From contig CAYPIE010000061.1 in assembly GCA_964410665.1 (NCBI GenBank), positions 1 to 36,260 of the forward strand: a stretch of 36,260 nt of DNA. Direction: 5' to 3'. Below the pieces are notes generated by a model, which searched no databases, was not told the origin of the DNA, and worked only from the letters and a program-made list of their open reading frames with translations. The stretch comes from CAYPIE01 sp964410665. GTDB taxonomy: Bacteria > Planctomycetota > Planctomycetia > Gemmatales > Gemmataceae. The first letter of the stretch is position 1; each line of letters starts with the position of its first letter. This document shows, piece after piece, positions 1 to 8,109 of this stretch. A program made the translations under genes and the position numbers.

Positions 1-80
1 ACGTCCTTCGCCAGAGCAGAGACTGTGCACTGCGCAGGAACGTCAGTTCCGGAGCTCTGCTCTCTGCCTCTGCAGGCGAG

Positions 81-100
81 CCCCGGACGTGAGTCCGGGG
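81..100. repeat. Perfect hairpin, 8-bp stem and 4-nt loop
   Basis: The arms are ccccggac (81-88) and gtccgggg (93-100), with gtga as the loop. It lies just before the tandem repeats and about 150 bases before the first gene. The core ccggac/gtccgg recurs in the hairpin at 35119-35136, which suggests a family of intergenic hairpins in this genome. There is no T-run, so it is not a classical intrinsic terminator. Confidence 0.6.
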
Positions 101-104
101 GTTC

Positions 105-214
105 CCCGCAACGCAAGCGCCTCTGCCTCTTTCCCCGTACCACAAGCGCCTCTGCCTCTGCCGCACCGCAACCGCCTCGGCCGCTTCCGCACCGCAACCG
201 CTTCGGCCGCTTTC
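105..214. repeat. Tandem GC-rich repeat, about four 26-28 bp units
   Basis: About four degenerate units follow one another (roughly 105-132, 133-160, 161-187, 188-214). Each is built around gcaancgcctctgcc or gcaaccgcctcggcc followed by a pyrimidine tract. The last two units are nearly identical (gcaccgcaaccgc then ttcggccgc or ctcggccgc). Both strands are open across it, but the translations are low-complexity and overlap each other. Related units occur inverted at 36161-36260. Function unknown. Confidence 0.7.
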
Positions 215-248
215 AAGACGAACATTAGCATATTTTGGAATCTCCGAC

Positions 249-1373
<1,125 letters not shown>

Positions 1374-1400
1374 GCAGTCGGCTCGAAGGGCCAGCATTCC

Positions 1401-1429
1401 TTGACTTGCTCATGTGGGGCGTTTAGGCT
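1401..1429 (+). promoter_or_regulatory. Candidate sigma-70-type promoter for the kinase gene
   Basis: TTGACT (1401-1406) and TAGGCT (1424-1429) are separated by exactly 17 bases. The predicted start of transcription is about 40-45 bases before the ATG at 1479. If this is a promoter, a translation start at TTG 1401 is excluded. Two hexamers of this quality can arise by chance, and planctomycete promoters are poorly defined. Confidence 0.4.
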
Positions 1430-1478
1430 GACCGGATTGGCATTTCCCCACGGCTCTGTGAACGATTCGCCTTCCCTT

Positions 1479-2603
1479 ATGCCGACCCCGGAATCCCCCG
1501 ACGATCGGATCGACTCGCTCTGCGTCGCCTTCGAAGCCGAATGGCTAGCTGGGCGAGAGCCGGCGCTGGAGTTCTTTCTGACGCTTGGGCAGGCGATGGA
1601 CGCGCAAGTCCTGTTTCATGAGTTACTGAAGGTTGAGCTCCACCATCGCCAGGCAGCGGGGCAACCGCTGTCGCCGCAGGACTACATCCGCCGCTTCCCC
1701 CAGTTCCGCTTGCTCATCGAACAGTACTGGCAGCAGAACCGCCTCGGGACGGGCTCGACTCGTCCCTTCACCGCAGCGTTCAACCGATCGGCCAACGAGC
1801 GGCTCGACTCTGGGACATTGTTCGCCGAGCGGTACCAGGTGATCTGCCGTCTGGGTGAGGGGGGCATGAGCACCGTCTACCGGTGCCGTGACACCGTCTC
1901 CCAGGACGAGGTGGCCATCAAACTGCTGTCGGTGGACATCACCGGCAACCAAACCCGGCTGGAGTCACTGCGTCGTGAGCTCAACACGGCACGCTCGGTA
2001 ACCCACGAGAACGTCTGCCGGGTACACTACCTGGGTGAAGGCCCCGACAGCGCCTTCATCGAGATGGAGTACGTCCGCGGCGAAACCCTCCAACAGCTGC
2101 TGGCCAAGGCCGGGCCGATCTCCCCTCGCCGCGGCCTGGCGATCGCCCGCCAGCTCTGCGCTGGGCTAGCCGAGGCGCACCGCCGCGGCGTCATCCACCG
2201 CGACCTCAAGCCAGCTAACATTATGGTCGACGACGCGGGCAACGTGAAGGTCATGGACTTCGGACTGGCCCTGCCGGCCCAGGACGCCGGCCAAGAGGGC
2301 CAGGTCGCCGGGACGCTGCCGTACATGGCCCCCGAGCAGTTGCACGGCCAAGGCGTCGACCAGCGCAGCGACATCTACGCATTGGGCCTGATCCTCTACG
2401 AGATGTTCAGCGGCACCCGGGTGTTCCGCGGGACCAGCCTGACCGACCAGATCCGGGCCCGGCAAGAGCGGATCCCGGCCCTGTCGACCCGGGTCGAGAC
2501 GATCGACCCGTGGCTGGAGCGGACCATCGCCCACTGCCTGGAGTACCGCCCGGAGGACCGTCCGGCTTCGATCCAGGAGGTCAGTCGCGAGCTCGAAGGG
2601 TAG
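1479..2603 (+). CDS. Serine/threonine protein kinase, catalytic half (ends at an in-frame TAG)
   Basis: A complete Hanks-type kinase of 374 residues from ATG 1479 (alternative GTG 1458). Residues 1-100 are the acidic N-terminal extension typical of planctomycete kinases (SPQDYIRRFPQF). The kinase domain follows: glycine loop LGEGGMSTVY (125-134), VAIK lysine K148, HRDLKPAN (240-247, catalytic D242), DFG (260-262) and GTLPYMAPEQ (278-287). All catalytic residues are present. The protein stops at TAG 2601-2603 right after the last kinase helix (EVSRELEG). The next ORF continues in the same frame and encodes what is normally the membrane half of these kinases, so this is probably half of a larger protein. 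As it stands it would be soluble. A convergent ECF sigma gene lies just beyond, a common planctomycete pairing. Confidence 0.9.
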   Translation: MPTPESPDDRIDSLCVAFEAEWLAGREPALEFFLTLGQAMDAQVLFHELLKVELHHRQAAGQPLSPQDYIRRFPQFRLLIEQYWQQNRLGTGSTRPFTAAFNRSANERLDSGTLFAERYQVICRLGEGGMSTVYRCRDTVSQDEVAIKLLSVDITGNQTRLESLRRELNTARSVTHENVCRVHYLGEGPDSAFIEMEYVRGETLQQLLAKAGPISPRRGLAIARQLCAGLAEAHRRGVIHRDLKPANIMVDDAGNVKVMDFGLALPAQDAGQEGQVAGTLPYMAPEQLHGQGVDQRSDIYALGLILYEMFSGTRVFRGTSLTDQIRARQERIPALSTRVETIDPWLERTIAHCLEYRPEDRPASIQEVSRELEG

Positions 2604-2618
2604 CGGTTTCCCACGTAC

Positions 2619-4382
2619 GTGCAGTCCATCGTGGGCCGCGGGGGCCGCGGCGGGCGGGCGCCGGCGGCCGCCGCGGCCTGCCTGGGCGGGCTGGCCGTGG
2701 TGCTGGCCCTGATCGTCTGGCTGTTCCCCTACACCTCCTTTTGGGCCAAGGCCGACCCCAAGGACCCGTGGGCCCTGCAGCAAGACGCCCGGGCCGTGTT
2801 GGACAAGCTGGTGGCCCTGGAGGCGTACTTCGCCGCCAGGAAGCCGGACTCGCCGACTGAGCCTGCCAGGCCTGCGGATCAGGCGTCAGGGCTGCAGATC
2901 GGTTTCCACCTGGACCGGGCAACCGACGAGGAACTGCAGCTGCCCTCCCTAGACTTGGGAGACGACGACCCGACAACCAGCATCTTGTATTGGACCCGCT
3001 GGACGGCCCACGAGACCATCATCCCCGACCGGTTCTTTCTGTCCGGCGAGGCTTGGCACTTCCGCGTCGGCCGGATCACGCCGAGGAACCCGCACCCGTT
3101 GACCCACGGCCATACGCACCTGTTCCTGGACGCCCGAGGGCGCGTTCGCGGCTTCCTGGCGTGGCCCGACCGGCCGAACCTGCCACCACGGCACTGCCGG
3201 GACGCCTGGGGCCAGCTCCGCGAGCTGGTCGGCGCCGAGAAGGTCCCTGAGGAGCCCCCGTCGGACCTGCCGTCCCTCACCATCCCAGTCCCCTACGGCC
3301 AGGCCTGGGCCTGGGACGGCAAATACGATGGGCAGTCGGTCCACATCGACGCCGCGGAGTACCGGGGCGTGCCGGTCTTCTTCTGGGTCTCCGACAAGGA
3401 TGAGGATGAGGACAAAGACGAGATGAAGCCCCGCCCGGTCTCAGCAGAGGTAAGCGCTTACCGCAACAGCTCGGGGGTGTTCGTTAATGCAATCGCCTTC
3501 TCACTGTTGGTCGGCATCGTTCTCGCCTGGCGGAACTGGCACCTGGGGCGGGCCGACCGCCGCGGAGCCCGCCGGCTGGCCGCGGCGGTATTCTTGCTGT
3601 TATTCGCTGCCTGGGCCGTCGGCGGCGAACACGTGCCGGAGCAGACCGAGCTGCAACTGTTTCAGGCCGGGCTGGGCACGGCGTTCTATGCCGCGTTCTT
3701 CGCCTGGGTGTTCTACGTGGCGTTGGAGCCGTACATCCGCCGCAGCGCCCCGGAGGCGCTGATCTCCTGGGGGCGGCTGATCCTGGGCGGCTACGACGAC
3801 CCGCGAGTCGGCCGGGATTTCCTGGCCGGGCTGCTAGCCGGCAGCGTGTTCGCCTTGATCCTGTTGTTGATCCGCAGCGTCCCGGGCTGGCTGGGATCGC
3901 AACCGATCGTCACGACCGGCTGCTACAGCCCGATCGACACGGTCAGCGGGCCGCGTCGCTTCGTCAGCGAGGTGCTCACGCTGTCGGCCTGGTCGGCGGT
4001 CCTGGCCTTGTTGACGCTTTTATCGCTGTATGTGTTCCAGGTCCTGGCCCTGGGCCGCCGCTGGGTCGGCGTGGCGCTGTTCACACTGGTATGGACATTT
4101 CAGCTCGGCACCTATGAGCGGCTGCCGCCGGAGGCCTGGCCGGTGCTGGCTGGGGTGCTGGTGTTCGTGGCGGCGGTGATGGTGCCGCAGTTCGGGCTGT
4201 TGTCACTGGTCGGCTTGGTGTTCGCCCGGCTGCTGCTGGACTTGCCGCTGTCGGTCGACGCCGACGACTGGTACTGGTGGGTCGGGGCCAGCAGCCTGAC
4301 GATCCTGGGGACGGCGGCGCTACTGGCCGCCCTGGTCGCCTTAGGCCACCGCGGACTGTTCCCGGCCCGCCCGGCCACCTAA
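2619..4382 (+). CDS. Multi-pass membrane protein; probable C-terminal half of the upstream kinase
   Basis: 587 residues from a GTG at 2619 with no good ribosome binding site. It is in the same frame as the kinase and only 15 bases after its TAG. A first membrane helix (about residues 15-37, LGGLAVVLALIVWLFPY) is followed by about 240 residues predicted outside the membrane (ILYWTRW..IIPDRFF, LFLDARGRVRGF, EYRGVPVFFWV). An acidic run DKDEDEDKDE comes next. About eight hydrophobic segments then follow, with LEPYIRRSAPEALISWGRL and DDPRVGRDFLAG between them. From memory of Gemmata-type kinases, this sensor-plus-membrane order follows the kinase domain in a single protein. If the TAG is an error or is read through, one protein of 967 residues spans 1479-4382. 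Otherwise this is a stranded half with doubtful expression. Confidence 0.75.
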   Translation: MQSIVGRGGRGGRAPAAAAACLGGLAVVLALIVWLFPYTSFWAKADPKDPWALQQDARAVLDKLVALEAYFAARKPDSPTEPARPADQASGLQIGFHLDRATDEELQLPSLDLGDDDPTTSILYWTRWTAHETIIPDRFFLSGEAWHFRVGRITPRNPHPLTHGHTHLFLDARGRVRGFLAWPDRPNLPPRHCRDAWGQLRELVGAEKVPEEPPSDLPSLTIPVPYGQAWAWDGKYDGQSVHIDAAEYRGVPVFFWVSDKDEDEDKDEMKPRPVSAEVSAYRNSSGVFVNAIAFSLLVGIVLAWRNWHLGRADRRGARRLAAAVFLLLFAAWAVGGEHVPEQTELQLFQAGLGTAFYAAFFAWVFYVALEPYIRRSAPEALISWGRLILGGYDDPRVGRDFLAGLLAGSVFALILLLIRSVPGWLGSQPIVTTGCYSPIDTVSGPRRFVSEVLTLSAWSAVLALLTLLSLYVFQVLALGRRWVGVALFTLVWTFQLGTYERLPPEAWPVLAGVLVFVAAVMVPQFGLLSLVGLVFARLLLDLPLSVDADDWYWWVGASSLTILGTAALLAALVALGHRGLFPARPAT

Positions 4383-4450
4383 GCGGCGACACTCCCTTCC
4401 CGCCCCGTTGGCCTTACCGGTCAACCCGCGCCCGCGGTCCCTTCGGCATG

Positions 4451-5050
4451 CTAGTTCTGCCAGTTGCGGCGAATACGGGCCAGACGGCGTTCGACGGTCG
4501 CCTCGGCGACGCCAAGCTGGATGGCGATGTCTCGGTTGGTAAACCCTTCGAGTTTTAACACGGCGATTTGCCGGAGCTGCTCGTCGGGCAGCTTGTCCAA
4601 GAGCTGCTGGCACGCATCGGCCATTTCCGCGGCGAACTTCGGATCCGGTTCCGGACTCTGTAACAGATTAGCAAGCAGGTACGCCCCGGAAGCGTCGGCC
4701 TGGGCTGGCTCGATCGCCTGGACCCGCCGCCAGTTGCGCTTGTCCCGGCCCTCGTGCATGCGCAGGTCGACCGCCTTGCGGGTGGTGACCATAACCAACA
4801 GCTGCCACAAGTCATCGCGGTCATTGAGTTGGGGGAAGCGGCCGGCCTCCGCGGCCTTCCAAAAGCTGTTGAAGGCACTCAGGGCCACGTCCTCCTCGTC
4901 CGCGGCCTGGCGGGGCAACCCCTGCAGGCGGCCCCGGGCCAACGCCACCAACCGCCGGAAGTAGCGTTCCCAGAGCGGCTGCAAGGCGTCGCGGTCGCCT
5001 CCCTTAAGTTGCTCCACCCAGTGCGTGACGGTGTCATCGTCATCAGCCAT
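4451..5050 (-). CDS. ECF-type RNA polymerase sigma factor (planctomycete Sigma70_ECF-like)
   Basis: 199 residues from the ATG at 5048-5050, chosen because gggaag lies about 8 bases upstream and MADDDD is a natural start; a longer frame to 5167 would run into the divergent gene. Region 2 spans about residues 5-95 (DTVTHWVEQLKGGDRDALQPLW, ADEEDVALSAFNSFWKA, LWQLLVMVTTRKAVD). Region 4 near the C-terminus has the helix-turn-helix GFTNRDIAIQLGVAEATVER. There is no C-terminal extension and no anti-sigma gene nearby. The 3' end faces the kinase/membrane gene with a 68-base gap. ECF factors paired with Ser/Thr kinases are known in planctomycetes, so control by phosphorylation is a fair inference. Confidence 0.88.
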   Translation of the reverse strand: MADDDDTVTHWVEQLKGGDRDALQPLWERYFRRLVALARGRLQGLPRQAADEEDVALSAFNSFWKAAEAGRFPQLNDRDDLWQLLVMVTTRKAVDLRMHEGRDKRNWRRVQAIEPAQADASGAYLLANLLQSPEPDPKFAAEMADACQQLLDKLPDEQLRQIAVLKLEGFTNRDIAIQLGVAEATVERRLARIRRNWQN

Positions 5051-5147
5051 CGTTTGCTTCCCGCAACTGGTACATTGAGGGTTGGCCTGCCGCTCGCAGC
5101 GGCCATACACTGCCACAATCTGGTCGATCGGTTGCCGGAGCCCGCCA

Positions 5148-5717
5148 ATGCTCGAAATTGAGACCAAGTATCGCGTGAGTGATTTCGTGCACCTTGAGCA
5201 GCAGCTCCAGACGCTCGGCGCCGCCCCGGTGGCCAGCGAAACCCACCGCGATCACTACTACAACGCCCCGGACCGCGATTTCGTGCGGACGGGCGAGGCG
5301 TTCCGTCTGCGTAGCCTTGATGACACCAACTACTTTACCTACAAGGGGCCCCGTCGCGAAGGAAAAACCAAAACCCGCCCCGAACATGAGGTGGCCCTGG
5401 GCAACGGCTTGGAGCAACGGACTGCCCTCGAGCAGCTGCTGCAACTCCTGGGCTATCGCAGCGTCGGCGTCTTGCAGAAAACCCGCCAGGTGTACACGCT
5501 GGAACGTGCGAGCTTTGTGCTACACATCTGCTGTGATCGCGTCGACGGCCTCGGTCGGTTTGTCGAGCTCGAAATCCTCACCGCCGAAGCTCAGCTCGCC
5601 TCCGCGGAGCAGGTCCTGTTCCAGCTGGCGAACGATCTGGGTTTACAGGATCGCGACCGCGAAACCCGCTCCTACCTGACTCTATGGTTCGAACAACACC
5701 GGGAGGCTGACCGATGA
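5148..5717 (+). CDS. cyaB: CYTH-domain protein, class IV adenylate cyclase-like
   Basis: 189 residues beginning MLEIETKYRV, the ExExK signature (E3, E5, K7) of the CYTH triphosphate tunnel fold. Further charged strand residues follow: FRLRSLDD, FTYKGPRR, KTRPEHEV and FVELEIL. CYTH proteins bind triphosphates with Mg2+ in the tunnel; members are class IV adenylate cyclases, thiamine triphosphatases or inorganic triphosphatases, and sequence alone does not decide between them. The start is the ATG 8 bases after a ggag; the upstream extension to 5082 is not protein-like. The stop overlaps the panC start (ATGA at 5714-5717), so the two are probably translationally coupled. The gene symbol follows common annotation only. 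Confidence 0.8.
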   Translation: MLEIETKYRVSDFVHLEQQLQTLGAAPVASETHRDHYYNAPDRDFVRTGEAFRLRSLDDTNYFTYKGPRREGKTKTRPEHEVALGNGLEQRTALEQLLQLLGYRSVGVLQKTRQVYTLERASFVLHICCDRVDGLGRFVELEILTAEAQLASAEQVLFQLANDLGLQDRDRETRSYLTLWFEQHREADR

Positions 5718-6574
5718 CTCTGCCCATGCCCCCGGTGGCCACAAGCGTCGCCGCCACCCGTCAAGCCGTTGCCGCGGCCCGCCGTCAAGGAGCCCGCATT
5801 GCCCTGGTCCCCACCATGGGCGCCTTACATGCCGGCCATACGCGACTGATCGAGGTTGCGAACGAGCAAAGCGATTTTGTCGTCGTGTCGATCTTCGTCA
5901 ATCCGACCCAGTTTGGCCCGCAGGAAGATCTAGCCCACTACCCACGCACCTTCGATACCGACCGGGCCCTCTGTCGCGAGCATGGCGTTCACCTTATCTT
6001 TGCCCCAACTCCCGAGGGCATGTACCCCGCAGGCTTTTCCACCTGGGTCGAGGTGACCGAGCTCCAGGCTTCTTTGTGCGGCCTCAGCCGACCCGGCCAT
6101 TTTCGCGGCGTCTGTACCGTCGTTCTGAAGCTGTTCAACATTGTTCAACCCGACTTGGCGGTGTTCGGACAAAAAGATTACCAGCAAGCACGCATGATCG
6201 ATCAAATGATAAAGAACCTTGATTTGCCGCTCCACCTGCACATCGAAGCAACGGTCCGCGAACCAGACGGACTGGCCTTAAGTTCACGGAATCGGTATCT
6301 AACGCCTGCCTTACGGCAAGATGCCCGGGTGCTCTATCAGGCGCTGCAAGCGGTGCAACAGCAGGTGGCCCAAGGAGAACGGGCCGTGCCTCGTCTGGTA
6401 GAATATCTGCAGTCCACGATTGCTGCGGTCCCCAGCGCCCGGATCGACTATGCTGCCATTGTCGACCAGGTCACTCTCCAACCGATCGACCAACTGGAAC
6501 GGCCGGCCGTGGCTGCCGTGGCTGTCTACTTCGATTCGACCCGCCTGATCGATAACGTTGAGCTAACGCTCTGA
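5714..6574 (+). CDS. panC: Pantothenate synthetase (pantoate--beta-alanine ligase)
   Basis: Joins pantoate and beta-alanine with ATP to make pantothenate, the coenzyme A precursor, in the cytosol. The 286-residue length is typical. Diagnostic motifs are PTMGALHAGH (33-42, the HIGH-type nucleotide site), FVNPTQFGPQEDL, FGQKDYQQ (151-158) and LALSSRNRYL (187-196, with the KMSKS-equivalent SSRN). The gene overlaps the CYTH gene by four bases. No panB or panD lies nearby. All key residues seen are intact. Confidence 0.97.
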   Translation: MTLPMPPVATSVAATRQAVAAARRQGARIALVPTMGALHAGHTRLIEVANEQSDFVVVSIFVNPTQFGPQEDLAHYPRTFDTDRALCREHGVHLIFAPTPEGMYPAGFSTWVEVTELQASLCGLSRPGHFRGVCTVVLKLFNIVQPDLAVFGQKDYQQARMIDQMIKNLDLPLHLHIEATVREPDGLALSSRNRYLTPALRQDARVLYQALQAVQQQVAQGERAVPRLVEYLQSTIAAVPSARIDYAAIVDQVTLQPIDQLERPAVAAVAVYFDSTRLIDNVELTL

Positions 6575-6648
6575 TCACGTTTTTTTTGCGATGGATGGTA
6601 GCAGGTCCGATCGGTGGATGAACTTTCGCTTGCCAAACCCGGAGTGCT

Positions 6649-8037
6649 ATGACCCATACCCTGTTCACCCCCGAAATCCGCCTGATGCTCGAAAACGATG
6701 ACCGCACCGAGATGAAGACGTTCTGCGAAACGCTTCACCCGGCAACGGTCGCCGAAGCATTGGCGGCGGAAGACTTCTCGGTGGAAGAGGTGTGGCGGAT
6801 CCTGGAACAGACCAATATCCGCGATCAGGCCGCGATTTTTGAGTATTTTCCCATCCAGTGGCAAGTCGAGATGGTGGAAAACACCGGCCAGCCCCACATG
6901 GCGCGGCTGATCGAGCAGATGTCGCACGATGATCGCGTCGATTTGTTACGTCGGCTTGCACCCCGGGTGGCCGAGTCGATTTTGCGGCTGGTGGATGAGG
7001 CGGATCGACGCGATATTGCCCGGCTGATTGGCTATGAGGAGAACACGGTCGGGTCCATCATGACCACCGACTACGCCTGGGTTCCGGTGCAGTTAACCGC
7101 CGGGGAAGCCCTGGAAAGGATTCGCCAGCAAGCTCCGGACAAGGAAACCATCTACTACATCTATGTCCTTGATGAACAAAGCCGCAAGCTGGTTGGCATT
7201 CTGTCGTTGCGCGACCTGGTCTTAGCCCCGCGGCATGCCAAGATCCGCGACCTGATGGAAACCGATCTGGTGTCATTACGCGTCACCGATGACCAGGAAG
7301 TCGCCGCCCAGGAACTGGCGCGCTATGACTTTCTCGCCCTGCCGGTGGTCGATGATGAGCAGCGGCTGGTCGGCATTGTGACGCACGACGATGCCATTGA
7401 CGTGGTCGTGCGCGAAGCCACCGAAGATCTTCAGCGGCAAGGAGCGGTCGGTCCATTTGAAGAAAATTATCTCGACGCCCATTTTTTCACGGTGTGGCGC
7501 AAACGTACCTTTTGGCTGTCTTGCCTGTTTCTCGGGGGGATTTTTACCTTTGAGGCAATGGTCACCTTTCAGAATGAGATCAGTCAGATTCAGGTGCTCG
7601 CGCTATTGGTGCCCCTCTGTATTGCCACGGGCGGTAACACGGGGACGCAAGCAGCCTCGCTGATCACCCGCGCCTTGTCGTTGGGGCAGATTTCGGGACG
7701 CGACTGGCTGCGTGTGTTCTGGCATGAATGTCTGATGGGACTGGCCATGGGGATTACTCTGGGACTGTTAGGGGTCATGCGTAGTCTAATGGTGCCTGGA
7801 GAATTGCTGTATCGGCAAAACGGCGAGGCGATTGCCTGGTGGGAGCTGGGGCTAGTGCTGGGCACTTCGGTGATGGCCATCTGCATTTGCGGTACGCTGA
7901 TCGGGGCGATGCTGCCGCTGGTGTTCAAACGGCTCGGCATTGATCCGGGCGTCGCCTCGAGTCCGTTTGTAGCCACCTTTGTCGACATGACCGGGATTAT
8001 GGTCTATTTCTCCATCGCCCGGGCACTTCTGTTGTAG
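6649..8037 (+). CDS. mgtE: Magnesium transporter MgtE
   Basis: A 462-residue Mg2+ channel/transporter of the inner membrane. The N-terminal helical domain (about 20-130) is followed by two CBS domains (about 136-197 and 200-258), which sense cytosolic Mg2+. A plug helix and five membrane segments follow from about 288. The pore signature GGNTGTQAASL is at 328-338, and the last helices carry IDPGVASSPFVATFVDMTG, with acidic residues of the ion path. A ggag lies 5 bases before the ATG. The 74-base upstream gap contains a T8 run and is too short for a full Mg2+ riboswitch. Control is probably at protein level through the CBS domains, as in other MgtE proteins. Confidence 0.96.
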   Translation: MTHTLFTPEIRLMLENDDRTEMKTFCETLHPATVAEALAAEDFSVEEVWRILEQTNIRDQAAIFEYFPIQWQVEMVENTGQPHMARLIEQMSHDDRVDLLRRLAPRVAESILRLVDEADRRDIARLIGYEENTVGSIMTTDYAWVPVQLTAGEALERIRQQAPDKETIYYIYVLDEQSRKLVGILSLRDLVLAPRHAKIRDLMETDLVSLRVTDDQEVAAQELARYDFLALPVVDDEQRLVGIVTHDDAIDVVVREATEDLQRQGAVGPFEENYLDAHFFTVWRKRTFWLSCLFLGGIFTFEAMVTFQNEISQIQVLALLVPLCIATGGNTGTQAASLITRALSLGQISGRDWLRVFWHECLMGLAMGITLGLLGVMRSLMVPGELLYRQNGEAIAWWELGLVLGTSVMAICICGTLIGAMLPLVFKRLGIDPGVASSPFVATFVDMTGIMVYFSIARALLL

Positions 8038-8109
8038 GCTTGGAACAAAGGGCCATTGCGCGGCAGTCGACGCGAGCCCGTCTTTTCCTCGCTGTGGAAA
8101 GCGCTTACC

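Noticed and set aside
105..214. CRISPR array
   Set aside because: Units follow directly with no unique spacers, and no cas genes are present.
1401..1478. Kinase start at TTG 1401
   Set aside because: A promoter-like TTGACT/TAGGCT pair covers it and the added residues are not family-like.
2166..2783. 205-residue minus-strand ORF
   Set aside because: Shadow of the kinase gene; low-complexity Gly/Pro/Arg composition from GC-rich codons.
6575..6648. Mg2+ riboswitch ahead of mgtE
   Set aside because: The gap of 74 bases is too short and shows no matching stems.
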